From assembly GCF_030056665.1 (NCBI RefSeq), contig NZ_JASHIG010000004.1: a DNA stretch of 64,000 bases; one strand, given 5' to 3'. Source of the stretch: Flectobacillus roseus (GTDB lineage: Bacteria; Bacteroidota; Bacteroidia; Cytophagales; Spirosomataceae). The notes under the pieces were generated by a model. That model saw only the letters and a list, made by a program, of their open reading frames with translations. It searched no databases and was not told where the DNA came from. Shown here piece after piece: positions 34,600 through 43,345 of the stretch (the stretch's first letter is position 1; each line of letters begins with the position of its first letter). The translations under genes and the position numbers were made by a program.

Positions 34600-36411
34600 A
34601 TGAAAAAAGTCCTTCTTTTTAGCATTTTATGTTGTTTGGGCAATGTTATTTTTGCCCAAACCTATACGCTCAAAAATGCTCATTCGCATAATGATTACGA
34701 ACATCAACAACCTTTTTATCAGGCATTTGGTTTAGGGTTTGGCTCGATTGAGGCTGACGTCTATTTACAAAAAGACGAAATTTTTGTTTCGCATGAAGCA
34801 AAGGATATTCATCCTTCTCGTACTTTTCGAAAGCTCTATTTAGAACCTATTCTAAGAGAAGCGTCTATCAACCCTACTGGTATTAGACCTTTTCAGCTAT
34901 TAATCGATTTAAAAACAGAGGGTGTGTCTACGTTGACTGCTTTGCAAAAACAGTTGCAGCCTTATCGTCAGTATTTTGATAGAAAAAACAACCCCAATGC
35001 GATTCAAATCGTGGTAAGTGGCGAGCGTCCTTCTCCTAGTACATGGGCACAATTTGATGAGATTTTTTACTTTGATGGAAGAGATAATGAAACCTATCCT
35101 ACCGATTTGCAGTGGCGTGTTCCGATGATTAGTGCCTCGTTTAGAGAGTTTTCAAAATGGAATGGCTTAGGACGCTTGCCCGCCAATGAATATAAGCGCT
35201 TAGAAGCATTTGTGAGCAAATGGCATGCTGCACAGAAAACAGTACGTTTCTGGGGAGCACCCGACAATCGCACAGCCTATATCAGTTTCATCAAATTAGG
35301 AATGGATTGGATTGGTACTGATCATTTAGAACAATTGAGTGAGTATCTTCAAAAACTTCCTAATAATCTTTCTCTGGTAAAACCAACTCATGAGGCTTAC
35401 TATCCTACCTTCAAGTCTGATGGTATTCAGAAAAAATCAAAAAATGTGATTCTATTGATTGGCGATGGAATGAGCATTGCACAGATTTATGCGGGTTTCA
35501 CTGGAAATAAAGGAGATTTGAATGTATTCAGAATGAAACAAATAGGTTTGTCAAAAACTAGTTCTGCTGATAATTACAATACTGATTCTGCTGCTGGTGC
35601 AACAGCCATGGCCACAGGACAAAAAACCAACAACCGCTATTTGTCGGTGGATGCTAAAGGCGATAGTATTGCAACATTGCCAGAGGTGCTTAATCGCTAT
35701 AAGATTCCATCGGGCGTAGTCGTTGCGGAAGAAATTACGGGAGCAACTCCAGCAGGATTTTATGCGCATCAGCCAGAGCGTAGTTGGAGCAGTGAAATCA
35801 TCAAAGATTTGTTGAAAAGCCCTATCAAATTGGCTATTGGAGGTGGAAATACTCTCATTAGCGAGGCACAGAAAAAAGCAAATCCAACGACATTGTTCTT
35901 AAATGATTTATCTCAATTGAATCCTGCAAATCCTAGCAAAGCCATTGTGTTGGTTCAGGATTCATTGGTAAAACCTAAGCAGAAAGGACGTGGAGAGTAT
36001 TTGTCACAGGCTTTTGATAAAGCTATTGCACAACTTTCGACTTCGAAAGACGGCTTTTTCTTAATGGTAGAGGGCTCTCAAATCGACCACGGTGGTCATG
36101 CAAACCAATTGCCGTTTGTAGTAGACGAAATGATTGATTTTGATAAAGTAATTGGCAAAGCTATGGCTTTTGCTGATAAAAATGGAGAAACAACGATTAT
36201 CGTTACTGCCGACCACGAGACAGGAGGCTTGACACTTCATGATGGTAATTTTACGACAGGAAAGCTCGAAGGAAGTTTTGCTACACCTGACCATACTGGT
36301 ATTCCTGTAATGGTATTTTCATATGGTCCAAACTCTACGTTATTCCAAGGTTTTTACGAAAACAATACCATTTTCAATAAAATCTTACAGTGCTTTGGTA
36401 AAGGGAAATAG
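34600..36411 (+). CDS. Alkaline phosphatase with N-terminal GDPD/PI-PLC-like domain
   Basis: A 603-residue exported protein (signal ending VIFAQ). Residues ~20-260 resemble a phosphodiesterase barrel: NAHSHNDYEH, FGSIEADVYLQKDEIFVSHE, with a weak match to the GDPD E-x-D...H pattern. Residues ~285-600 are an alkaline phosphatase: GDGMS (D289), the phosphoserine site DSAAGATAM (S330), EGSQIDHGGHAN and TADHETGG metal ligands. The fused arrangement suggests that diester and monoester bonds are cut by one polypeptide. It is coupled to the GDPD gene upstream (22 bp). The R1-C repeat lies just after it. Confidence 0.9.
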   Translation: MKKVLLFSILCCLGNVIFAQTYTLKNAHSHNDYEHQQPFYQAFGLGFGSIEADVYLQKDEIFVSHEAKDIHPSRTFRKLYLEPILREASINPTGIRPFQLLIDLKTEGVSTLTALQKQLQPYRQYFDRKNNPNAIQIVVSGERPSPSTWAQFDEIFYFDGRDNETYPTDLQWRVPMISASFREFSKWNGLGRLPANEYKRLEAFVSKWHAAQKTVRFWGAPDNRTAYISFIKLGMDWIGTDHLEQLSEYLQKLPNNLSLVKPTHEAYYPTFKSDGIQKKSKNVILLIGDGMSIAQIYAGFTGNKGDLNVFRMKQIGLSKTSSADNYNTDSAAGATAMATGQKTNNRYLSVDAKGDSIATLPEVLNRYKIPSGVVVAEEITGATPAGFYAHQPERSWSSEIIKDLLKSPIKLAIGGGNTLISEAQKKANPTTLFLNDLSQLNPANPSKAIVLVQDSLVKPKQKGRGEYLSQAFDKAIAQLSTSKDGFFLMVEGSQIDHGGHANQLPFVVDEMIDFDKVIGKAMAFADKNGETTIIVTADHETGGLTLHDGNFTTGKLEGSFATPDHTGIPVMVFSYGPNSTLFQGFYENNTIFNKILQCFGKGK

Positions 36412-36422
36412 AGAGTGAAAAA

Positions 36423-36590
36423 CATGAATCATCCCGAATTTAGTATTTTAGTGGTTAGTTTTAAGATGAATTTTACTAGTAGTAGAGACGCAATACTTTG
36501 CGTCTAAAGAGGTATCATTCGAAATACAGTATCAAAAAAGGCGTTCGAAATTAATTTTTCGAACGCCTTTTTTGATACTGTAAAGATATT
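36423..36590 (-). repeat. R1 element, copy C (reverse, one end lost)
   Basis: It begins CATGAATCATCCCGAATTTAG (terminal repeat with one change), then the small hairpin AGACGCAATACTTTGCGTCT (36485-36504) and a perfect 26-bp stem at 36525-36582 (core GGCGTTCGAAA, loop TTAATT). The expected second terminal repeat is missing. It sits 11 bp after the phosphatase stop. The stretch to the next gene (36591-36759) has no other signal. Confidence 0.8.
36525..36582 (+). terminator. Central R1-C hairpin, probable terminator
   Basis: Arms 36525-36550 and 36557-36582 are perfectly complementary over 26 bp. The stem ends in a T6 run (within CCTTTTTTGA) and so resembles a terminator for the phosphatase operon, although it lies about 115 bp after the stop. 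Confidence 0.6.
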
Positions 36591-36759
36591 CCTAACATCT
36601 GAGCAAGTTTTAATCCTCGCCGCTTTTGTATCATATATCTAGACCTTCAGCTTGTAGATATTAAACTTAGACCTACTTTGATATTCTCTGCTTACTCACC
36701 GCTGTTAATGAAATGTTAAAGGATACGAACTTGTAGGCGATAAACGTTAATTTTGAACT

Positions 36760-38046
36760 ATGAATTCAAAGACCTTACGCATATTTGTTGCGCTGTCAAT
36801 CTTGCTAATGGCTGGCGTTATTGTAATCCAATATTTTTGGTTTAAGCAGGCTTACAATATCCAAGACAGAGATTTTGACCAGCGTGTGACTTCTGCTTTA
36901 AGAGTGGTAAGTCGTCGTATCCTTGACTTTAACCATAATCCCAATAATAAGCTTTTGCAGCCCGTCGAGCGTGTAACCTCGAACTATTACACCGTACAGA
37001 CCAATGATACTATCAACGCAAAAGTATTGGAAGAATTCTTGAAGCAGGAGTTTGCCAGAAGTGATATTCGTCTCAATTTTGAGTACGGAATTTATGATTG
37101 TTTGAGCGACAGAATCAATTACAAATCATTTGTTTGTCATTCCGAAAATTGTGATAGAAGTGACTCTACAGCGCACTATCGTTTTCCAGATCTCAATATC
37201 CATAATTATTATTTTGGTGTATATTTTCCTGATAAAAAATTCTTTCTATTGGGCGATTTGGATAACTGGTTTATTTCATCGACCATCCTTTTGGTGGTAA
37301 TGGCTTTCTTTGTGTATGCGCTCATGGTGATTTTTAAACAAAAGCGTCTTTCTGAAATTCAGAATGATTTTATCAACAATATGACCCATGAGTTCAAAAC
37401 GCCTATTTCTACTATTTCTATTTCGTCCGAAGTGTTGATGAAACCTGAAATTATCAATACGCCAGAGCGATTACTCAGTTATGCGTCAATTATTAGAAAA
37501 GAAGCATCACGACTCAAAAAGAATGTAGATACGGTTCTTCAAACAGCTAATATCGACCAAAAAATAGATAAGTTGAATCTGGAAGAAATAGATGTTCATG
37601 AACTATTAGAAGATTTGAGTATCAACTGCGAGCCAATTTTTAAAGAAAGAAAAGGCGAATTATTGCTTGATTTACAAGCTTCATTACCAATAATTAAGGC
37701 TGATAAACTGCATATCAGCAATGTTATCCACAATTTGATTGATAATGGGCTAAAGTATTGTGAGATTATTCCAAAGGTAAAAATTAGTACTTATAACCAA
37801 GGGAATGATGTAGTAATCAGTATTCGCGATAACGGAATTGGTATTTCGGAGCGTGATCAAAAATACATCTTCAATAAATTTTTTAGGGTACACACAGGCG
37901 ATGTCCACAATGTGAAAGGCTTTGGCTTAGGATTGTATTATGTCAAAGAAATGGTAGAAGGACATAAAGGAAAAGTTGAACTCAAAAGTAAACTAGGCGA
38001 AGGCAGCGAGTTTCGCTTGTTTTTTCCGCAGGTAAAGAATATTTAG
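36760..38046 (+). CDS. Sensor histidine kinase (HisKA/HATPase_c)
   Basis: A 428-residue kinase with two membrane helices (about 7-28 and 168-192) bracketing a ~140-residue extracytoplasmic sensor that has no motif I know. H210 in NNMTHEFKTPIS is the phosphorylation site; NLIDNGLKYC, DNGIGI and KGFGLGLYYVK are the N, G1 and G2 boxes. No response regulator is adjacent. It follows a phosphatase operon, but no evidence ties it to phosphate. It is convergent with the acyl-CoA dehydrogenase gene. Confidence 0.92.
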   Translation: MNSKTLRIFVALSILLMAGVIVIQYFWFKQAYNIQDRDFDQRVTSALRVVSRRILDFNHNPNNKLLQPVERVTSNYYTVQTNDTINAKVLEEFLKQEFARSDIRLNFEYGIYDCLSDRINYKSFVCHSENCDRSDSTAHYRFPDLNIHNYYFGVYFPDKKFFLLGDLDNWFISSTILLVVMAFFVYALMVIFKQKRLSEIQNDFINNMTHEFKTPISTISISSEVLMKPEIINTPERLLSYASIIRKEASRLKKNVDTVLQTANIDQKIDKLNLEEIDVHELLEDLSINCEPIFKERKGELLLDLQASLPIIKADKLHISNVIHNLIDNGLKYCEIIPKVKISTYNQGNDVVISIRDNGIGISERDQKYIFNKFFRVHTGDVHNVKGFGLGLYYVKEMVEGHKGKVELKSKLGEGSEFRLFFPQVKNI

Positions 38047-38072
38047 TAATTGAGTGAATTGTGAATGAGTGA

Positions 38073-38116
38073 TTTTCCAAATAGGGTGCGACTTAAGTCA
38101 CACCCTATTTGGAAAA
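38073..38116. terminator. 44-bp near-perfect palindrome after the sensor kinase
   Basis: TTTTCCAAATAGGGTGCGAC and its complement, 38073-38094 against 38095-38116, form a 22-bp stem with one mismatch. It is followed on the plus strand by AA, not T, but the foot itself holds T4/A4 runs. Probably the terminator of the kinase gene. Confidence 0.7.
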
Positions 38117-38147
38117 AAGCACTCAAATATTAGTCATTTATTGACTA

Positions 38148-38300
38148 CTAATCAAAAATGGCGGTCGAAAAACTAATTTCGACCGCCATTTTGATGTTGT
38201 ATTTTAGAGGAATACCTCTTTAGACGCAAAGTATTGCGTCTCTACTAGTAAAATACCTATTAAAAATAATCACTAAATCACAACCCACTCAATCACTCAA
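38148..38300 (+). repeat. R1 element, copy D
   Basis: It contains the central hairpin (38151-38195, core TGGCGGTCGAAA, one-base bulge), the small hairpin AGACGCAAAGTATTGCGTCT (38222-38241), and AATAATCACTAAATCAC with CACTCAATCACTCAATCA. The terminal GAGTCATCC repeats are absent. A reversed copy of the last module (ATTGAGTGAATTGTGAATGA) lies at 38049-38068, left of the kinase terminator. The element runs into the stop codon of the acyl-CoA dehydrogenase gene. Confidence 0.75.
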
Positions 38301-39443
38301 TCACAAAGGATAGTCCTTCAAAAACTCTCGTGTGATAACGATTTTTTGGATTTCAGAAGTACCTTCTCCGATGGTACAAAGTTTGGCATCACGATAGAAT
38401 TTTTCTACTGGAAAATCTTTGGTATAGCCATATCCTCCGAAGATTTGGACTGCATCAGTAGATACTTCTACCGCAATTTCAGAGGCATAATATTTAGCCA
38501 TAGCGGCTTCTTTGGTCATACTTGTTCCCTCCATTTTAAGCTCAGCGGCATGACGAGTCATCAGCTCGGCAGCATGAACTTTGGTAGCCATATCAGCCAA
38601 TTTGAAACTGATTCCTTGAAACTGTACAATCGCCTGTCCAAATTGTTGACGTTCTTGTGCATATTTTGCGGCTGCGGCCAAAGCGCCTTTGGCAATTCCC
38701 AACGACAATGCAGCAATGGAGATACGTCCCCCGTCCAAAATTTTCATGGCTTGTTTGAACCCATCTCCTTCTTCGCCCAAACGAGCAGATACAGGAATTC
38801 GACAGTCTTCTAAAATTACTTCGGCAGTTTCGGAGGCACGCATACCGAGTTTATTTTCTTTTTTCCCAAATTTTAAACCTGGGTTTCCTCTTTCTACGAT
38901 AAAGGCTGTCGCATTATTTTTGGCCCCTAGCTCGCCAGTACGTGCCATAATTACCACAACATTTCCTGATTTTCCATGCGTAATCCAACACTTGGAGCCA
39001 TTGAGCACATATTCATCACCGTCACGACGTGCCACGCAGGTCATTCGTGCAGAATCTGAACCTGTATTAGGTTCGGTTAAGCCCCAAGCACCAATCCATT
39101 CGCCAGAAGCCAATTTGGGAAGATAAGTTTGTTTTTGTTCTTCGCTCCCAAACTGTAGAATATGATTGGTACAAAGTGAGTTGTGTGCTGCCACCGAGAG
39201 ACCAATTGAACCACACACTTGGGCGATTTCTTCAATGATGCTCACATACTCTTGATAGCCCAAACCTGAGCCTCCGTATTGTTCAGGTACTAGAACTCCC
39301 AGAAAACCTTGTTGCCCTAATTGGTGCATTAGGTCGATAGGAAAGTGTTGTGCTTCGTCCCATTCCATCACGTGTGGAAGGATATGGCGCTCGGCAAATT
39401 CTTTGGCCGCAAGGCGGACTAAATCATTTTTTGAATTGTACAT
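38301..39443 (-). CDS. Acyl-CoA dehydrogenase
   Basis: A 380-residue FAD enzyme that oxidises acyl-CoA to trans-2-enoyl-CoA. Signatures are GAWGLTEPNTGSDSA (about 122-136), the FAD-binding WITHGKSG, and C-terminal FGGYGYTKDFPVEKFYRDA...GEGTSEIQ with the catalytic Glu of the short/medium-chain class. Chain length preference is not readable. I use the ATG at 39443, because the 13 extra residues from the upstream ATG do not fit the family. It is divergent from an enoyl-CoA hydratase gene, the next step of beta-oxidation. Confidence 0.93.
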   Translation of the reverse strand: MYNSKNDLVRLAAKEFAERHILPHVMEWDEAQHFPIDLMHQLGQQGFLGVLVPEQYGGSGLGYQEYVSIIEEIAQVCGSIGLSVAAHNSLCTNHILQFGSEEQKQTYLPKLASGEWIGAWGLTEPNTGSDSARMTCVARRDGDEYVLNGSKCWITHGKSGNVVVIMARTGELGAKNNATAFIVERGNPGLKFGKKENKLGMRASETAEVILEDCRIPVSARLGEEGDGFKQAMKILDGGRISIAALSLGIAKGALAAAAKYAQERQQFGQAIVQFQGISFKLADMATKVHAAELMTRHAAELKMEGTSMTKEAAMAKYYASEIAVEVSTDAVQIFGGYGYTKDFPVEKFYRDAKLCTIGEGTSEIQKIVITREFLKDYPL

Positions 39444-39485
39444 TTTATAGTTAAAGGTTTGTTGATGAAGTATAATTTTCAATTA

Positions 39486-39516
39486 AATAGTCTATAAAAA
39501 GTATTTAAAGACTATT
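39486..39516. promoter_or_regulatory. Candidate operator between acyl-CoA dehydrogenase and enoyl-CoA hydratase genes
   Basis: AATAGTCTATAAA (39486-39498) and, on the opposite strand, AATAGTCTTTAAA (39516-39504) form inverted 13-mers with one difference, separated by 5 bp. They sit in the 172-bp gap between divergent genes of the same pathway, 43 bp from one start and 100 bp from the other. The role as a regulator site is inferred. Confidence 0.45.
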
Positions 39517-39615
39517 AGGTTTATCGATTTTTTATCATCTTTATATTAACAAGATAACGAACTAAAGACGATATTTTGATGAAAAAGTCCTGAAATTTCT
39601 AAAAATATTTTAATT

Positions 39616-40377
39616 ATGCAAAATTCTTCATCAGCAAACCTTGATATCTCTATTGCCTCTTCAGGTGTTGCAACGCTCACTTTTTCGCATCCACCAACCA
39701 ATGCGATGCCAATTGTACTTTTGGAAGATTTAGTAAATGCCATAGAAAAATTGGCAGAAGATTCTAAAGTGCAAATCATTATTTTGCAAAGTGGCGGAGA
39801 GAGAACTTTTTGTTCGGGAGCAGATTTTAATCAGTTACTCGCCATTGATAATTTGGAAGATGGTAAAATATTTTTTAGTGGTTTTGCCAAAGTGATTAAT
39901 GCTTGTCGAAAATCCTCGAAAATTATCATCGGTCGCGTGCAAGGCAAGGCTGTTGGCGGAGGCGTTGGTTTGGCCGCAGCTACCGATTATTGCTTTGCAA
40001 CTCAGGCGGCAAGTATCAAACTAAGCGAACTCCATATCGGAATTATTCCTGCTGTTATTGAGCCAGCCGTGAGCCGTAAAATTGGACTTTCCTCATTTTC
40101 CAAAATGTCCCTAAAACCTACCGAATTTTATTCGGCACAATGGGCTTTTGAGCAAGGATTGTTTTATGAAGTACACGAAACCATAGCCGAAATGGATGAG
40201 GCTATAGTACGAATGACCGAGCAGTTAGCTACTTATAATCCAGAAGGATTACAAGAACTAAAAAAAATCTTATGGCAGGATACAGCTCATTGGGATACCT
40301 TACTGTATGAAAGAGCAGAAATAAGTGGAAAATTGGTTTTAAGCGAGTTTACCAAACAGGCCTTACGCAAGATTTAG
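39616..40377 (+). CDS. Enoyl-CoA hydratase/isomerase family protein
   Basis: A 253-residue crotonase-fold protein with TLTFSHPPTNAM, GGERTFCSGADFNQLL (first oxyanion-hole segment) and GRVQGKAVGGGVGLAAATDYCFA (second), and LSELHIGIIPAVIEPAV. The position of the second catalytic Glu is taken by IPAV, so hydratase, isomerase or methylglutaconyl-CoA hydratase activity cannot be chosen between. It is divergent from acyl-CoA dehydrogenase. A perfect 10-bp hairpin follows its stop codon. Confidence 0.85.
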   Translation: MQNSSSANLDISIASSGVATLTFSHPPTNAMPIVLLEDLVNAIEKLAEDSKVQIIILQSGGERTFCSGADFNQLLAIDNLEDGKIFFSGFAKVINACRKSSKIIIGRVQGKAVGGGVGLAAATDYCFATQAASIKLSELHIGIIPAVIEPAVSRKIGLSSFSKMSLKPTEFYSAQWAFEQGLFYEVHETIAEMDEAIVRMTEQLATYNPEGLQELKKILWQDTAHWDTLLYERAEISGKLVLSEFTKQALRKI

Positions 40378-40400
40378 TTTACACTTTCTCAAAGTGTAAA
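40378..40400 (+). terminator. Hairpin directly after the enoyl-CoA hydratase stop codon
   Basis: TTTACACTTT, loop CTC, AAAGTGTAAA form a perfect 10-bp stem starting at the base after the stop codon. No T run follows. Possibly a terminator or mRNA end-protector. Confidence 0.5.
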
Positions 40401-40528
40401 TATTAAGCAATCTGAACGAATTACTTCTTCGTATATATGGCAAATAAGTAGTTGATTAACAATTAGTAATAAAGGTATTATACTTCATAAAGCCTTTTAT
40501 TACATCACCCCTTTAACCCATTATCAAT

Positions 40529-40960
40529 ATGAAGAAGTTTTTCGCTTTTGTAGTTTTGTTCACAGGTGCATCCTTTGGTCTAAAGGCACAAGTTTTACCA
40601 CTTTCGCCCAATATTACAGCTTTGACAACACCTGTTGTTTCGCAGTCTGGTCTCAGTGCACCCGTTAATCTTTCAACAGTCAGTTACTCTCCATCACTTG
40701 GCGTAGCCAATAACCTTAGAAATTTAGTGAGTTTGAATAACAATGGAAACAACACCATCATTGTTCAATCTATCACTAATGGTATTACGACGCAAGGGGC
40801 TGTTATTGCCAACCAAGTAACTACTGCAACGGTACAAACAACTCCTAATTCGGCAACAACGGTAATCAATGCTCCAACAACAGCAACTACCACTTTGTTG
40901 AACAATACAGGAGTATCTGCAACACCAACGGTGATTATTCATTTACAAAAAAATAATTAG
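40529..40960 (+). CDS. Small secreted Thr/Val/Asn-rich protein
   Basis: A 143-residue protein with a clear signal peptide (MKKFFAFVVLFTGASFGLKA) and a mature part dominated by Thr, Val, Asn, Ala and Gln (e.g. TTATVQTTPNSATTVIN). It has no cysteine beyond the signal and no motif I recognise. The composition suggests an extended beta-rich or adhesive surface protein, but that is conjecture. It has its own terminator downstream. Confidence 0.7.
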   Translation: MKKFFAFVVLFTGASFGLKAQVLPLSPNITALTTPVVSQSGLSAPVNLSTVSYSPSLGVANNLRNLVSLNNNGNNTIIVQSITNGITTQGAVIANQVTTATVQTTPNSATTVINAPTTATTTLLNNTGVSATPTVIIHLQKNN

Positions 40961-41028
40961 ATATATCACTTTAGAGAGGCACACTCCCAAAAGTATTAAT
41001 GATTGGAATTATTTCGAGCGAAGTACTG

Positions 41029-41061
41029 AAAAGCACTGGTTTTATATACCAGTGCTTTTTT
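41029..41061 (+). terminator. Rho-independent terminator of the Thr-rich protein gene
   Basis: AAAAGCACTGGT (41029-41040) and ACCAGTGCTTTT (41048-41059) form a 12-bp stem with a 7-nt loop, and the T run continues two bases further. A textbook terminator 68 bp after the stop. Confidence 0.85.
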
Positions 41062-41200
41062 AATGGTCAAAATGAGGTAGTATTCAATGTCATTTACTGT
41101 TCTTGAAATAAATAATGGCAATTTCTCGCACAATTTTTGATGAGTAGTTAATTTTACTAATACGCAATTAGCTAGTAGCAATTCAATTAATCAATTATTC

Positions 41201-43318
41201 ATGGCAAAGAGTAAACCTTCGAGTACTGTAAAACCTCAGAGCGCCAAATCTGTGGAAACTCAGTCAACAAAATCCGCCTCAACCGTCAACTTTATCGCGC
41301 CGCCAATCGAAAATACACCTCGTAATTTCAAAATGCTTTTGGGTATCATCATAGGAGCCACTTTTGTCGCCTATCTACCAGGCTTTCAGAATGGATTTGT
41401 ATGGGATGATATGTTTTATATTGTTAATGACGAAGACCTTCGCAAGGTTTCGTTTGATAATTTCTATAAGCTTATTAGTGATTTTTATTTAGGTAACTGG
41501 CATCCATTGACTATGCTTACCTATTATTTGGAGTATACTCTCGTGAAAGATACAGCTTGGGTATATCACCTCAACAATACCATTATCCACGTACTAAATA
41601 GCATTTTGGTATTTAAGGTTATTGAAAAACTGAGTAAAAACTTTTTAGTAGGGGCAGTTACGGCGGTTCTTTTTGCGATTCACCCATTACACGTGGAATC
41701 GGTAGTGTGGGCGGCAGAGCGTAAAGACGTACTCTATACGTTATTCCTATTGCTTTCTTTTAGACAGTATCTCAAATATAGCGATGCCCTTGAAGAATCA
41801 GGAAAAACTCAATGGAACAACAAGCATCTTTGGTTTGCTTTAATCTTGTTTGTTCTTTCGTGTTTCTCGAAAGGTATGGCGGTAATTTTACCAGTTGTAT
41901 TTTTGTTGACTGACTATTTCTTATTAAATCGTCGTAACCTGATTCAGATTGGTATCGAAAAAGCGCCTTTTTTTCTAATATCACTCATTTTTGGTTTGAT
42001 TTCCATCAAAGCACAAAGTGAGGCTGGTGCCAATGCCACAAAGGTTATTAGTTCGTCATATTCGCTTGGAGAGCGCTTTTTTATGATAAATTATGGAATG
42101 CTCACTTACTGGCTCAAAATGCTTGTGCCTGCCAATATGTTAGCGTTTTATCCATATCCACAAAAGCCAACAGGCGTGATTCCTAGTTCGTATTATTCTT
42201 CGTTTGCAGGTATTATTGTCATTGCTCTTTTGGTGTATTTCTTGGGTCGTCGCAACAAACTGGTCTGGTGGGGAGGATTATATTTCTTGATCGTAATATT
42301 TCCTGTTTCGCAAGTATTGCCTGTAGGTAGTGCGTTGATGGCTGACCGTTATTTTTATGTGTCATCTATTGGGCCATTGATGTTGATAGGTTTGTTTGCC
42401 AATTACCTCTATCAAAAAGCCTCCACCAACAAAGCGTTTCCGAGTATAGCCACCATTGTGTTATTGGCATTTACCTTTTTGTCTTTTCGCCAGTCTACCA
42501 AGTGGAAAGATACGCTTACGCTATTTACACCTGTTTTTGAGAAATATCCTAACGACCCGATGGTTACAAGTAACTTGGGTTGGTATTGGTTTTTGAAAAA
42601 AGATAATGAAAAAGCAAAATTCTATTTTGAAGAAACGCATAAGACTAATTTCAAAACGGCGGATGTACATACTGCTTTGGGGCAGATTTATTTCGACGAA
42701 AAGAAATATAAACTAACCGTAGAAAACTTTGAAGCTGCATTGAAATTGAAACCTGAAGAAATGAAAAACCTGCACTGGATGCTTGGAGGAGCTTATTTCT
42801 ATACAGGAGAATACGACAAGGCAATTGCCGAAAGCCAAATTGCTTTGGATAAATCTGACAACAAAAACCAGTTTGCCAACAATATCATGGGTTTGGCTTT
42901 GTGCAAAAAAGGTGATGAAGTAGAAGGACGAAAATATTATGAAAAAGCCTTGTCACTAGATCCAAAATTTGCCGACCCTTACGTCAATATCTCTACGATA
43001 TACAACCATCAGGGCAACCATGAAAAGGAAATTGAAGTGCTACAAAAAGCTTTAAAAGTGGATAAAAAAGCCATGACTGCTTACAAAAATTTGGGGGTAG
43101 CTTATAAAACCCAAGGTAAATGGCAAGATGCAATTAAGGTGTGGGAACAAGGAGCCCAAATGGATGCCAAAGATGGAAGTTTTTACTATAACATAGGCTT
43201 AGAATACGGTCAGCATGGCGATATTCCGAATGGAGTAAAAGCAATGCAAAGAGCTGTAGCTCGTGGCGATTCTAATGCTATTAGCTTTTTGACGGTACGA
43301 GGTATTCCATTAAAATAG
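41201..43318 (+). CDS. TMTC-like membrane protein with C-terminal TPR repeats
   Basis: A 705-residue protein. After a Ser/Lys-rich N-terminus, residues ~45-440 hold about ten membrane helices with loop motifs GFVWDDMFYIV and HPLHVESVVWAAERKDVL typical of GT-C type glycosyltransferases such as eukaryotic TMTC and bacterial DUF1736 proteins. Residues ~450-700 contain about six or seven TPR units (e.g. AYKNLGVAYKTQGKWQDAIKVW). By analogy it could transfer a sugar to proteins on the periplasmic side; this is not shown. It is convergent with a small basic protein gene, with R1-E between. Confidence 0.8.
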   Translation: MAKSKPSSTVKPQSAKSVETQSTKSASTVNFIAPPIENTPRNFKMLLGIIIGATFVAYLPGFQNGFVWDDMFYIVNDEDLRKVSFDNFYKLISDFYLGNWHPLTMLTYYLEYTLVKDTAWVYHLNNTIIHVLNSILVFKVIEKLSKNFLVGAVTAVLFAIHPLHVESVVWAAERKDVLYTLFLLLSFRQYLKYSDALEESGKTQWNNKHLWFALILFVLSCFSKGMAVILPVVFLLTDYFLLNRRNLIQIGIEKAPFFLISLIFGLISIKAQSEAGANATKVISSSYSLGERFFMINYGMLTYWLKMLVPANMLAFYPYPQKPTGVIPSSYYSSFAGIIVIALLVYFLGRRNKLVWWGGLYFLIVIFPVSQVLPVGSALMADRYFYVSSIGPLMLIGLFANYLYQKASTNKAFPSIATIVLLAFTFLSFRQSTKWKDTLTLFTPVFEKYPNDPMVTSNLGWYWFLKKDNEKAKFYFEETHKTNFKTADVHTALGQIYFDEKKYKLTVENFEAALKLKPEEMKNLHWMLGGAYFYTGEYDKAIAESQIALDKSDNKNQFANNIMGLALCKKGDEVEGRKYYEKALSLDPKFADPYVNISTIYNHQGNHEKEIEVLQKALKVDKKAMTAYKNLGVAYKTQGKWQDAIKVWEQGAQMDAKDGSFYYNIGLEYGQHGDIPNGVKAMQRAVARGDSNAISFLTVRGIPLK

Positions 43319-43345
43319 GAAATAATACTTAATGTTAATACTCAA

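Noticed and set aside
36748..36755. TAATTTTG as a -7 promoter element before the sensor kinase
   Set aside because: It lies only 4 bp before the ATG at 36760, so transcription would start within the gene, and no -33 box is present.
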